Assembly: GCA_009746045.1 (NCBI GenBank)
Contig: RPFO01001898.1
Span: 64,001 to 124,000, forward strand
Length of the DNA: 60,000 nucleotides
Origin: Mesostigma viride
Lineage: Eukaryota > Streptophyta > Mesostigmatophyceae > Mesostigmatales > Mesostigmataceae
Direction: 5' to 3'
Translations under genes and position numbers: made by a program
Notes under the pieces: model-generated
Database searches by the model: none
What the model was told of the DNA's origin: nothing
The model's input: the letters and a program-made list of their open reading frames with translations, nothing else
Shown: piece after piece, positions 21,305-32,352 of the stretch
Layout of the letters: every line of letters starts with the position of its first letter
How positions within the stretch are numbered: position 1 is the first letter of the stretch

Positions 21305-23969
21305 ATGGCTTCCAACAACGGCAACAACGGCAACAACAACAAGGGGAAGGCGCCTGCCAGGCGCACCTCACCCCGACTTTCGCCGGAGGGCACGCCCTCC
21401 ACCAACGATGCGAGGGTGACGCCCAACGTCACCTTCCGCACGGTGGTCGCTGACCACCCCAGGCGTCGGACCCCGCAGGTGGGGCCCGGCGCCCGGGGGA
21501 TGGCGAGCGGTCGGCCGTTTGCCACTGGCGGTTCGTCCGCCATGGCACCTGGGGGGCAGGTCCCCCGGGCACGTAATTCCCCCGTCGCAGGTGACGGGGG
21601 TCGTGAGCGGAGTGATTCCTCGGAGGAGGATGGGGAGGTGCAGCCTGCGAGGTCACGGCCCTCGCTCGAGATTTCGACACAGACGCCTGCGACGTCTGGT
21701 AACCTGTCCGTGGGCCGACAGATGGCCATCATGGACATTGACCGGTATGGGGAACATGTTCCGCCCCCGGTCGCGTTTGGGCGCCCACCCCATTTTCTCC
21801 CCATTGGGGAGGACGACATCCCCGCGTTCATTTCGATGAACGGCCGGATTCTACGTCAACGTTTTCAGCTGCTTCCAGATGAGGAGATACACGCGATAGA
21901 GGTTCATCGGGTGCAAACGCAGATCGAGGGGCGGTTGAGGATGCAGTTCTCCCTGGTTCAGGTGGCGGTTTGGCTGTACTGTTTCGCCAATCGGCCGAGG
22001 CACAACCCCGGCACTGTTGATCAGTGGGCGTCCAGGCAGCGTCAGAGAGAGGCGCTGCGCGTGGTCGCCAGACCGGAGATCGCGCTGACTCCGTTGGGGC
22101 CGTGGCCCCAAGTCACGCCAGTTGGCTGGGGCCCGGATAGGCGTGAGGCGGCTGCGATGCCGCCTGCGACGGAGCGCGGGGCGGCAGACGCCCCCAACAC
22201 GCCCATGGGTGGTGAAGCCACCCAGGACCCTCTGGCAGGTCAGAGGGTCCAACCTCAGCCGCAGGCTCCCCCGCCCAGCGTGGGGGGCCAGGTGGCTGAG
22301 GAGGCCACCGGGGTCGCAGGGACCCCGGCGGCGACACAAGCGCCCGGGGTCGCAGGGACCCCGGCAGCGACGCCGGCGCCTCCGGCGCTGGCGGGGGATG
22401 CAGCCCCCATGGAGGGTGTCACGGGCACCTCCAGCGGCTCTGGGGGGCAGGCCCCCTCTAGCCGCAACAAGGACAAGTCCCTGGCAGGGCCGGAGGGGCC
22501 TCAGGGTCCCACCAGCTGGGCAGCAGCCAGCACAGCTGGAGGCGACCTGGAAGGTCGGACTTCATCACCCTGGGTGATGAGGCCGTGTGGCGTGCCATAC
22601 AGACAGCCACAGCCTCCTTCCGTGGGCTGGCCGACCGGAGCCAGCAGATGCACGTCGCGGAGGCGGGCAGCCTGGTGTGTGCAATCATCACGCACATCCT
22701 GGGCTTGCCCAACCTCCAAGAGGGCACACGCAGGGTGTGCGACGACCTGCTGCCTGCCCTGCAGGCTCTCCTCTCAGGGAGGAGGGTGCAGGGCAACAGG
22801 GTTCGCCTGGTGCGACTCCTGGAGCTCCTGCACAATGCCATCCTGAGGGGCGGGTAGGTGGTTGCCTACCTGGCTGCATTATGATTTACTAACCCTACTG
22901 ACGATGAAGTGTCCCTCTCTCCCACCTTCCATGATTGGGAGGAGGCCCGCAGCAGGAGGCGGGAAGTGACACACACTCACACCCCCACCCAGCCCACCCC
23001 TATGTTGCCTAACCCTCCTACACAGCCCATGCTTGCCCATCCTGCTCAGCTCACTCAAGTAGCACTTCCCTCTCAGCAGTCTCTCCTGTGAATGCTGCAG
23101 CAGCAACACCATCTTCTCCCTCTCCCCCTGCATCCCCCTCTAGGTTGCCCACTTACAATGAAAACCGTCCTGTGGATAGGATTAATGTCAGGGGGCTGCC
23201 TGAGGGGTATACTAGGGAGCAGGGGAATCATGCACTTCTCTCTCTTCAGCTGGCTAGGGAGGAACTGAATGTCAAGAATTGGTTTGGATCTCTCATGCAG
23301 GGGGATTTTTACCATCAGTCCTCCTCTCAGATTCAGAATCTCATTCTTGTCTTCCAGCGTAGGTATCCCAAGTGGCAGGACACGCAGGCTAGGGCAGTTT
23401 GGGAGGCTTTCATGAAGGAGCTAACTGACCTCCTCTCCACCCCCTCATCTGTGGACATCTATGGGGCATTCAGGTGGGTAGAGGAATACAGGGTCACATC
23501 AGTGGACTATGTGGCTGAGACAAAGAAATATGAGCTAGCCATCAAAGCACGTCCTGATGTCCAGCAGCTAGATCACAAGTTCTTGCTGCGTTCCTTCCTT
23601 GAGAAACTCAAACTTGACAAAAACACCTACGCCATGCTTGCAACAGGAATGGCAAAGTACTGGGAGGACATGAAGGAGGCATTGGATTATATCAAGCTGG
23701 CCTTGGCTCCCCTTAGCCAGGGGGCCATGGGCACCTCTGTAAAGAGGGTCAGGGGGGAAGAGAGGGAGGAGGAGGACAGGGAGAGGGAAGACAGGAGCAA
23801 GAGACCTGTCACTATGGCAGAAGTCAAGTCCCTGCTGGGACAAATGTTTAAGGGAAAGGGCAAGGGCAAGGGCAAGGGCCAGGGCAGGGGCTGGGGCAAG
23901 GGCAAGGGTAAGGGGCAGTCTCCCTCCAAGGGGGGCAGCTCCAGCAACAACAACAACAACAGCAACAGT

Positions 23970-24049
<80 letters not shown>

Positions 24050-24406
24050 GAAGCAGGACAAGGAGGACAAGTCTTCTCAGCGGTGCACCCGCTGTGGCAT
24101 GAAGTACCACCTGCGGCCCACCTGCCGCAAGAACGTGGACGAGCTGGGGCATTTGGACGTCCTGTGCCACAAGTGCCACGGGCCGCCCCACGGTGACCCC
24201 AAGGACTGCAAGCGGCCTCCTTACGGCAAGAAGTGTGAGTCTCCCTCTCATGCTGGCTTGAGTGTGCCTGCTTCACCTCTTTCATCTGCATGCCCCACTG
24301 TCAGAGCAGTGAGCAGTTCTGGAAAGGTGCTACAGCTGGTTTCAGAAGATTATGTCTCTAAACCAACCTTCACATCTATGGTTCCCAAGGTGTGCAGAGT
24401 GTCCCC
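21305..24406 (+). pseudogene. Cop2+ gag with double zinc knuckle, frameshifted
   Basis: ATG 21305 starts the same basic N-terminus as Cop2- (MASNNGNNGNNNKGK). The frame is lost near 22565 and again near 22850 and 23050, and is regained at 23088-24410. Blocks in order: FANRPRHNPGTVDQWASRQR, VWRAIQTATASFRGLADRS, capsid-like YGAFRWVEEYRV, a Lys-Gly repeat, poly-Asn (about 23946-24048), CTRCGMKYHLRPTC and CHKCHGPPHGDPKDC. Gag would form the virus-like particle and bind RNA. A one-base loss in a C run near 24405 breaks the link to integrase. Confidence 0.88.
23946..24048. repeat. (AAC)n tract, poly-asparagine
   Basis: About 34 Asn codons with AGC and AGT interruptions at the left. The same site in Cop2- has about 60 uninterrupted codons. 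Confidence 0.95.
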
Positions 24407-25250
24407 TCAGAGGATGCTCATATCAGTTTTCAGGAGCTTGCTTTGCAGTTGCATTTCCTTTATGGGCATGAAGTGAGTGCAGAGGTGGTGGCAGCAGCAA
24501 TAGGGGGGGCAGCACTCAGACGTGCATGCCAGGTGGTCAGATCCCACTGCCAGCATTGTCAGTTCAATGCACCCAAACCCCCTAAGTGGCATGTAGCTAC
24601 CCCACCTAAGTGCAAGGGCAGGGTGGTAGGAGATGTCTTTCATATCAAAGGACAATCTTACTTGGCACTTAAAGATGCATGGTCAAGGTACACAACCATT
24701 GAACCATTACCTGGAATGGACAAGACACAGTTGCTCAGGGCTCTCTTGATTGCTCAGGCCAGGTACTACCCTGTGGAGGCATTGTTACTGGATCAGCAGT
24801 TCACGTGTCTTGCCAATGAACCAGGGTGTGAGGCTATTGATCTGGCTGGGCTAGAAGATCATGAGAGGCAAGGCATTATTGAAAGGGCCATCAGGTCCAT
24901 TAAAACCCTTGTAGCCAAAGAAGATGGCAATCTGCTGGCTGACAGTGGGTCATATGCTGACAGAGCTCTGTGGTCCACCAGGTTGTGCCAAGTCCTCAAC
25001 AGGAGGCCACTCATGAAAACCCCACAAGGGGTGATCATTACACCAGATGGATTGCATGCAGGCATTTATCCACCTGAGGTACTAGCCCTATACAACGCAC
25101 AGCGAGCACAGACAGCTAGCAGGTTAGCTGTCAAGGATGCAAAGCATCCACGTCCCACCTTCAAGAAGGGGATCAGGTCCTATTCTACAAGGAGTCGGGA
25201 CTAGGCAAGGTGGGTACCTGGCATGGGCCAGCCACCATCCTAAATTTAAC
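24407..25250 (+). pseudogene. Cop2+ integrase
   Basis: HHCC-like finger (LHFLYGHEVS ... CQHCQF), then the DDE core: Asp at 24632 (VGDVFHIKG), Asp at 24791 (LLLDQQFTC), Glu at 24881 (GIIERAIRS). It would join element DNA to the target; the 5-bp duplication is its footprint. The C-terminal part (RPTFK..) is broken by single-base deletions near 25165 and 25230. The product is otherwise close to the intact frame in Cop2-. Confidence 0.9.
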
Positions 25251-25998
25251 ACCACTGGCAGGACAGTGTTAGTTAAACACAATGACACGGGAAAGATTCA
25301 CAGGTGTTCACCTCACAGGATGAAATTGTATTTTCCAACTGTGTCAGACGTGGCAGAGGAGGAAGAGCTGTTGGCCGACAGCCCTGTACAGTTGCCTGGC
25401 ATCCCAGCGTTGCCCAGTGAGTGGTTGTTTGGAACACCCACTGGTGAGTGTGAGAGCCACACCCACTGTGACACCCAGGTCACCCTTGATGATTGCAGGC
25501 AGTCACTGCAGGCTTGGCCCCCTGCAGCAGAGGGTCACATTGGCAAAACAGGTGATCAGCAACCTATCACCTCTTCAAGTGTGAACATAGCTCAGCCACT
25601 AGCTGCACCTTCCAAACGCAGCCTAGCAGACGCTGTTCGCATTTTACAAGCAGCTCATAGAGCCAAAGCTCAAACTGCTGCAGGATCAGCTAAGGTGGGG
25701 AAGGTTGGGCAGCATGACAATAGCCCATTTATGGTTGCAGTGGACACACAAGCCCAGGTCAGCATTATCAGTGCCCTGGCTGTGCCCCATATGCCTTTGG
25801 AACCTTCACCCTGGCACCATGTGGCTGATTTCTCAGGGCAGTCATCCCTCAAGGTATTAGGTCAGGTCATGTTGACTATACTCGGTATCCCACTCCTTTT
25901 CAGGTCTTGGAAGGTTATAAAGGGAATGCTTTGTTGGGGGATCCTTTTCTCTGTTACCCTGGTGTCCTCATCTCAGTGATAGACTATCCATCCAGGAC
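25251..25998 (+). pseudogene. Cop2+ retropepsin-like protease located after integrase
   Basis: After the integrase tail (TVLVKHNDTGKIHRC) and a linker comes FMVAVDTQAQVSIIS with the putative catalytic Asp at 25743. VADFSGQSSLKVLGQVMLTI and, after a one-base shift near 25890, an EGYKGNALLGDPFL-type end follow, matching the retropepsin (I/A)LGxxFL motif. The usual DTG is DTQ here. No other protease-like segment exists between gag and integrase, so this is the only candidate maturation protease of the element. Confidence 0.8.
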
Positions 25999-27787
25999 AT
26001 GGGTGGTGTTGATCTGAATCATTTCAAAATTTCTCTTGAAAAACTTCTTAACACCAACATTGCTTCTGTAAAATTTGCTACACCCAAGTATGCCCCAGGG
26101 CAAGAACCCTGTGTGGCAGACTTGGTTCACAACCAAAAACTTCATCCCAACTCATTTGGATTGGGCAAGCATGATGTGGCTAAAATGTCTCCTCTTTCTT
26201 ATGAACAGATAGAGCAAGACTGTCGCACACACATAGGATTCCTAAAATGGGTGGAGGCCTTTAACAAGGCCAGGGAAGAATGGGTAGTGCCAGATCCTCT
26301 TAGTCCTTCTCATACTCCACCTGTCACACCTATTGACAAAAAGCCTGCAGGGTGCAAGCACTTGCGCCTGAAGTTTGTGTGTAAACATAAGCCAGCAGCA
26401 GATGGGTCAGTCATTTTCATGCTAGACCTTGTGTGACAGAGTTCAAGGGCACCACTGATCTGACAGAGGCAGAGTTGTACACGCCAGGCATTCAGCAAAC
26501 ATCCTTAAAAATCTTGCTGTCTGTCTTTGTGGGTCATCTCAATGATGGGGATGACTATGTATGTAAGGCTACAGACATTAAAAGGGCTTTCTGAAAGGCT
26601 CACCTGAGATAGCACAACAAGTGTGGCATGGTCAGGTGTATGTAGTCTCCACTCCCAGAGTTTGGGCAAAACACATCCCTCAGCAGTACCTGAAAGCTAA
26701 CATAGGTGTTGAAGGGCTGCAATCAGCTCCTCGAATTTTCAGGATGTCAGCTCAGGCTGTGTTTGAAAAGCTAGGGGCTAGATATGATGACATAGACCCT
26801 TGCTTCTTTGTGGTCCCACACCCTCATGGCATACTCACCTTTGTGTGGCATGGGGATGATCAGCTGATTGCTGGGCCAAGGCGTGCTGTAGATGATTTTA
26901 TTCAACAAGTGTCACAGCATTTTGAGATTGGCAAGCAAGTAGAGCTGGGCACCACTGCCATAAAATTTTGTGGCACAATGTTACAACTCCAGCAGCATCA
27001 AAACCAGTGGGTGTGTGCACTTTATTCTCCCAATGATTACATGCACAGCTGCTTGGAGGTTTTGCAAACAAAAATCAAACCTGGAGCCTGTCCTACCATT
27101 AGAGGCAAGCTGGGGTGGTTGTGCTCAACGTGTGCACCTCACCTGGCTGTGGTTAGCAGAGTTGATGATGATGTCTTGATGCAAGTAGGTCACAAAGCCA
27201 TCACCAAAACTCTCCAGGAAGGCCCTCCCCTTATCTTGCACTCCTTGGATCTCCACAAAACCATTCACATCCAAGCTATGATGGATAGTTCCATGGAGTC
27301 CAGGCAGATTACCAAGTTGCAGGCAAGGGAGTCAGGCTTGTATTTTGTGCAGAATGATGATGCACCCTTGTCTCTCATTTCATGGTACAGCCGGTTGCAT
27401 AGACGCAAGGCTGTCAGCAGCAATGCTGCTGAGTGCAGGGCAGTGGTGTCAGCAGTGCTTCATGCCAGGTACTTGAATCATGTGCTGGTTTGGTTGCAGA
27501 TGCAAGCAGGCAGCAATGCTGGGGTGGTGGCACACTTGCTCACTGACAGTCAGTCAGTCCTCAGTTTCCTTGCTAACCCCTATGCTGTCCACACTGATCT
27601 TGACTGGGTGGTCCTGAAACAGGAGTCCACCTACTGGGAGTCCACCCGTCACGTGGAGGACAAACACAACGCTGCTGATGCACTCACTAAAGTGCCTCAG
27701 CAGGCAGCTGAACAATATCAGCTGTTGTACCACTTGATGAACCCCTATGGCAAGCAGGCAACCCTGCCCCATAGGGGGGACGCCTAG
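25999..27787 (+). pseudogene. Cop2+ reverse transcriptase and RNase H
   Basis: The RT lead-in starts MGGVDLNHFKISL. Deletions near 26424 and 26587 interrupt the RT fingers (DIKRAF block). From 26621 to the stop at 27785-27787 the frame is open, with RT active site FVWHGDDQLIAGP (26849-26860 codes HGDD) and RNase H residues in MMDSSMES, AAECRAV, LLTDSQSV and AADALTK. Together these make the cDNA in the particle. The HGDD form is shared with Cop2- and Cop4. Confidence 0.92.
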
Positions 27788-28294
27788 CAGGGTCCTGTTC
27801 ACCAGGGCCGCCTAGGTCACCCAGTACCCCTTGGGCAGGTCCAAGGGGTAGGTTGTGGCTTCCAGCAAGGGGGTTGGTTGGAGTCTGTTTTCATACATCT
27901 GCGTGCCCTATGCCCAATAAAATCTGTTTTGATTTTTTCAACACCATGGAATTTCGTTATGCACACCTTCATAGGTGGGCATGGGATGTATCTCACACTT
28001 TCTTTTTCCACTAGGGTTGTATGCCTTGGTGGATTGGCCTTGAGCTCAGTGGCTCAGGTGCCTCCCATTCAAGTGGAGGGTCAAAGCTCCCTTGACAGGT
28101 GGTTACCCAGGACCCCAGCTCACCATTACAATTCGTTCAAGTGGCCCGCCGGAGCGGCTGTACAATTTTTCCCTGTGAGCGCGCTGCCAAGTGTACTTGT
28201 GGGCAAATTTTTAGGTGCTCCGTCACTTCGAGGTACTAAAAATTAGGCTACGGTACGAATTCAGCGAATTTCAGCGAATTTTCAGTCGAACCAA

Positions 28295-28478
28295 AGGAAG
28301 TGACGCCAACTACCAAAAAGTTTCCGTTACGAATTTTCAGCCCAACACTCGCGCAAAATGAAATGACGGCAACTACCAAAAAGTTTCCGTTACGAATTTT
28401 CACTCCCACACGTTTGCACAAGAGGAAGTGACGGCAACTACCAAAAAGTTTCCGTTACGAATTTTCAGTCCCACACTT
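28295..28478. repeat. Three tandem repeats of about 62 bp inside the MITE
   Basis: Each unit contains CAACTACCAAAAAGTTTCCG followed by TTACGAATTTTCA. Unit starts lie near 28300, 28365 and 28430. Confidence 0.85.
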
Positions 28479-28480
28479 CG

Positions 28481-28792
28481 CGCAAATTTTAGTAGGGCTA
28501 CACGCAAGCTACCTTTCAAAATTTTGCGCTAGTATGGAACGCATTTCATTCGTCTGGAGGAACGCTGCCCGCCAACTACCCCCGTTCAGAATGTTCCGCC
28601 GAAATTTACTTGAGATTTGGAAATCTGAACGTCCGCGCAAATTTTAGTAGGGCTGCACGCAAGCTACCTTTCAAAATTTTGCGCAAGTATGGAACGCAAT
28701 TCATTCGTCCGGAGGAATGCTGCTCGTCAACTGCCCCCGTTCAGAAAGTTGCGCCGAACTTTACTTGAGATTTGGAAATCTGAACGTGCGGT
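28481..28792. repeat. Two tandem repeats of about 155 bp inside the MITE
   Basis: Both units start GCGCAAATTTTAGTAGGGCT and end GAAATCTGAACG, with scattered differences. Confidence 0.85.
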
Positions 28793-28984
28793 TGGAGTTT
28801 CGCGGGGAAACCCAAGTTCCCCAGTAATTCACCAATGACGCGCTTCGAACACTTGCCCGCTAAAACCTAAGCAGCCGCTCCGGCTGGCCACTTAAACGAA
28901 ACTTGATGCTGTGGCTATCCTGGGACACCTGGCCTAACTGTTCAGTGGCAGTAAAGGCATGGGTGCTGTCATGTTGTCTAGTAC

Positions 28985-29222
28985 AACGTGTTCAGCCCAG
29001 GTGCAGGATGAAATATTCCTGTCACCTGTCACCAGGATTTCAGCCACCACTGTGCAGGGCAGGGGTGGCTGGTCCTCACACATGGTGCAGGTGCCATGTG
29101 GCCAGGTCCAGGATGTCATAGTCCTGTCACCTGTCACTAGGACTTCAGCCCCCTCTGTGCAGGGCAGGGGTGGCTGGTCCTCACATGTTGTGCAGGTACA
29201 ACATGGACAGTGCAGGGTGCAA
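28985..29222. repeat. Tandem repeats in Cop2+ 3' UTR
   Basis: The unit contains GTGCAGGGCAGGGGTGGCTG and CCTGTCACCTGTCAC. It is homologous to the 105-bp repeats of Cop2- at 1257-1466 but with a different unit count and spacing. Confidence 0.85.
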
Positions 29223-29643
29223 TAAACCTGTCTACTGTCACTCCTCAGGTTGCAGGTAACCTGAGCTCAGTGGACCCAGCCTGGCTGGGTATTCTTTTCT
29301 CTGAGTGGGCGATGATGATGGAACAACCTGGAACCTCTTAAACGGTTACCTTGGCATTTTTACAATGGCTCTCTTGGCTGGTGATGCACTCCCTGGATAG
29401 GCAGACAGGCATAGCTATCTCCCTTGTGAGCTCGCGAGGAGGAGGAACTCCCCGGGCATGTTGAGCTAAACGTGATGCCATCACAAGTATTGCACGAGTT
29501 CTGGGGCCCATCTTTTTCAGTCCAGATGTGGCAGTATGGGTGTCAGTTGCTCAGCACCTCAGTCAGCTTGGAGTCAGTCTCCTAGCTGGGCAGGGTCAGG
29601 CTTGAAGTCGCTAGCCTTCAACCTGAAAGGAAAACATAATGGG

Positions 29644-30113
29644 AGTTAGATGAGATGCTTAGGCTGACACACGGATTTCCGGCCTGCGCGCCGCGTATTG
29701 CCTACCGCGGCTGAGCGGGACACCTCAGTACAGTACGGCAGGGTGTACGGTACTGAGGTGTCATGTGGACCGATGTGCGGTTAGTGCCAGACTGTGCCTA
29801 GACTCTAGCTCGACCCGCCAGACCCGGGTTATCCGGTTCTGGACGGGCCGAGTGTAGGTGATGCTAGTGACGTGGTCGCATGGCATTGCAGTGTACAGTT
29901 GTCCACTGGTGAGGTGCTGCAGGTAGCACCGCCATAGGCATATAGGCGTAGCACTGGGGAGTGCCGCAGCACCCCGAGTTTGCCCAGACGTTCCATTCTG
30001 AGCCCTCAGCTTCCATTGCTCTCTCATTGCTCTCTCATTGTATTATTGATAATACAATCATCATTCGCTCTCAGCTTCAGCAGTTGTTCGTCGTCCCTAG
30101 TCTCCATCCAACT
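29644..30113 (+). repeat. Cop2+ 3' LTR
   Basis: This 470-bp LTR differs from 20794-21263 at two positions noticed (ACCCCG versus AACCCG, GAGCCC versus GAGCTC). Confidence 0.93.
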
Positions 30114-30118
30114 CACTG
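30114..30118. repeat. Target site duplication CACTG of Cop2+, right copy
   Basis: Matches 20789-20793. Confidence 0.9.
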
Positions 30119-31994
30119 TGCCTGTATGGCAGACCTACTGTATAGGATCTGGACGCTGTACAGGTTGTTAATACTGTACCGGGGGTGTTAATACTGAGCA
30201 GGCCCTACGAAGCTGCTCAGGCCTAGCAAAGCACAGTGAACAAGTATATAAAGAATAGGCCAGTGCCAACTGGTAACATCTCTTGCGAGCCCGCCTCACG
30301 TGTGTTGCCTTGACTTGGCAAACTCGTGCCTAAGCCTCAAGTGTCTGAGCGCTGTAACACTATCCAATTTTAACAAAGCTCACATCCAACCACATTCACA
30401 CAACTGCTGCATTGCAACCATATCCTTATACATTGCGTTGAAGGGGACGGTCCCGGCGCGAATATTTTGGCGCCGAAAAATTCGCGGTACCCGTCCGTAC
30501 CGTGAAAAAGTGGTGCACGGGGCGCGCACCCCTACCGGAGCTGGCCATGGCGACGTGCTTTCAGGCAGAGTAGAAAAAGATAGCTCGCGGAATGCAGAGA
30601 AACTGAGCGAATCTTAAAGACGATGAGTAAATGATACTACTTCGTAGCGGAGTTCGTGTTTTTTGCAGTGTCGATGATTTTATTGATGACCATCGCCACG
30701 GGGGTCCAATCTGATGTTTTCGTCGAGAGGAATAAATTAGAATGCACGCTGGCTGCGGTGATTGTCAGGTTTTATGGGCTTTACCTAGCGTCAAGGATGC
30801 GTTTAAATTGTTATTGGTAAAGCTTTAAAAAATTTGCTGGGTTTCGGCAAGATTTCCGTCATGATTGGTAAGACACTCTCCAGGCTCGCGGGATGCGCGT
30901 CTTATTATTCCATGGAAGGTTGTTCTTTCTTGCGCCGCTGGGCGAAGGACAATTCCGGTAATGGTACGATCGTGTGATCAACGTGACCCTATGAATGTTT
31001 CGCTTCCTTTATGGGTTATCAACGCAAGATTTCGGCTTCTTTCCGTGCAGTTAGCGCCAGGTATAATGCAATTCCGTGCTGCGCATGGCCAGATTCCTGG
31101 CACCTTTCAGTGGTTTTTATGTACGTTGCATGGCTGGGACGTGTCAAAGCGTGACCGTGGCATATCGTCAAGTTGTCAGGGATTTGCTGAGTGGTTTCTT
31201 GGAAGGAGATTGCTAACAGCACTCAGTTTTGTGTGAATATTGACGCGGCCTTTCTTAGCAGAGGCTTCATTGTGGATTTGTGGTTAGAGGCTCAGACACA
31301 AGCTTGAGTTTGTTTCTTGGCAAACAATTGCGCTGGAAAGAAAGGTGGCAGTGGTTTTTCTGAGGGGCATACTGCATGGGTGGAACTGCACGTAGGTAGG
31401 GGTTATCGTTGTCTTGTTGGCCTTTCTCACACTAAAATGGGAGAGCCCTGATTCATATGCTAGCAAGGCAAGGTAACCATGGTAAGAAGCCTTGGCAAGC
31501 AGCATGTATGATAATTCTGCTTTCTCTGTGGACTGTCTGTTGTTACCCTTGTTGGGCGATTAGTGGATATGGCTTTCTAGGGTGTGTTTGAGCTTGGTTT
31601 TGGGATGTTGCCCACACCATAAACCTGGAATATGCTTTAGAAGTGTTGGCTAGGCATGTAGAGCTACCTGCCTCATTGTTGTGCACACACGCAACAGGTT
31701 GCCCGTGTCGAGGTAAGGCAAGGGCACATGACGTGCCCAGCCACCTCCTTGTACATTGTGGTCGAATTGGGCATGGTCAGGAGCCTTTTGGATGGCATAG
31801 GAAGTGTTAGTGTGCCTTAATACTCACTAATGCCTTCCTTAGCGTCCAGCACACAGGTGGCCAACTGCCAAAATTAATAACTGCTACAGCTGAGCTCAGA
31901 ATGCCACCAAACTTTGACAGTGCCTTCTATGGTCATGACAAAATTTGACTTGTGCTTTTCAGGCCTAATTGATGTGTTATGAGTGTGTATGGGG
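30119..31994. other. Unexplained non-coding DNA between Cop2+ and the foldback element
   Basis: About 1.9 kb without recognisable protein; the longest ORFs (30300-30617 and 30865-31236) show no motif. A TATA-like TATATAAAG lies at about 30245. The stretch could be Cop3 LTR remnant, host intergenic DNA, or part of a longer foldback arm whose partner lies beyond the gypsy element. The sequence does not decide. Confidence 0.45.
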
Positions 31995-32352
31995 ACGCCA
32001 CGCCTAAAAAAGCGTATTTTTGGCCCAAAAATTAATAACTCATAGGGATGTGCTGATTTTGTTGATCCAATTAGGTAGAAACCATGTCCCATGACATTTT
32101 TATATGGCTTGTGCTTCATGCAACTGGTTCCCCCACTGTTCTGGGCAAGATGTGCCCCGGACAGCGTTTTTTTCTATTTTTAGCTCATAGCCGGTGTATG
32201 GCTGGGGGTAGTGACCCCCAACAAGTGGTGGTATGCATGCCCAAACATCATGTTTATGGTCCCCAAACATCATTCAGTGGTTGTCAGTTGCATTTCTGTA
32301 GTTATAAGGGGTCTTCAGTTCTGATACATTTCCATGGGACCTTCCCCTTAAA
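31995..32352. repeat. Left arm of a long inverted-repeat (foldback) element
   Basis: About 358 bp, from ACGCCACGCCTAAAAAAGCG to GGGACCTTCCCCTTAA. It is the reverse complement of 33038-33266 plus 54514-54649 at high similarity. Long inverted arms around a short loop are typical of foldback elements or long-TIR MITEs. Confidence 0.88.

Larger units (their letters stand above)
28121..28911. mobile_element. MITE with about 29-bp TIRs in Cop2+ 3' UTR
   Basis: The core TIR TTCGTTCAAGTGGCCCGCC... (28132-28160) is mirrored at 28872-28900 with two mismatches, and weaker symmetry extends to about 28121 and 28911. Cop2- lacks the insertion and is continuous at this point (about 1540-1560). It codes for nothing. 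Target duplication is not clear (at most 1-2 bp), so the superfamily is unassigned. Confidence 0.8.
27788..29643 (+). other. Cop2+ 3' UTR
   Basis: Non-coding. It contains the MITE (28121-28911), family-specific tandem repeats (28985-29222) and a purine-rich tract just before the LTR (CTGAAAGGAAAACATAATGGG, split here as 29623-29643), the likely polypurine tract. Confidence 0.8.
20794..30113 (+). mobile_element. Cop2+: near-complete copia-type retrotransposon, plus strand
   Basis: LTRs of 470 bp (20794-21263, 29644-30113) differ at two positions noticed and are flanked by CACTG on both sides (20789-20793, 30114-30118). Order: gag, integrase, retropepsin-like, RT, RNase H. Comparison with Cop2- shows about eight single-base deletions that break the frame, several in short homopolymer runs. 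A MITE sits in the 3' UTR (28121-28911). Near-identical LTRs mean very recent insertion. Confidence 0.95.

Noticed and set aside
30865-31236. 123-codon ORF as a host gene
   Set aside because: No motif, no homologous frame elsewhere in the window and length expected by chance.
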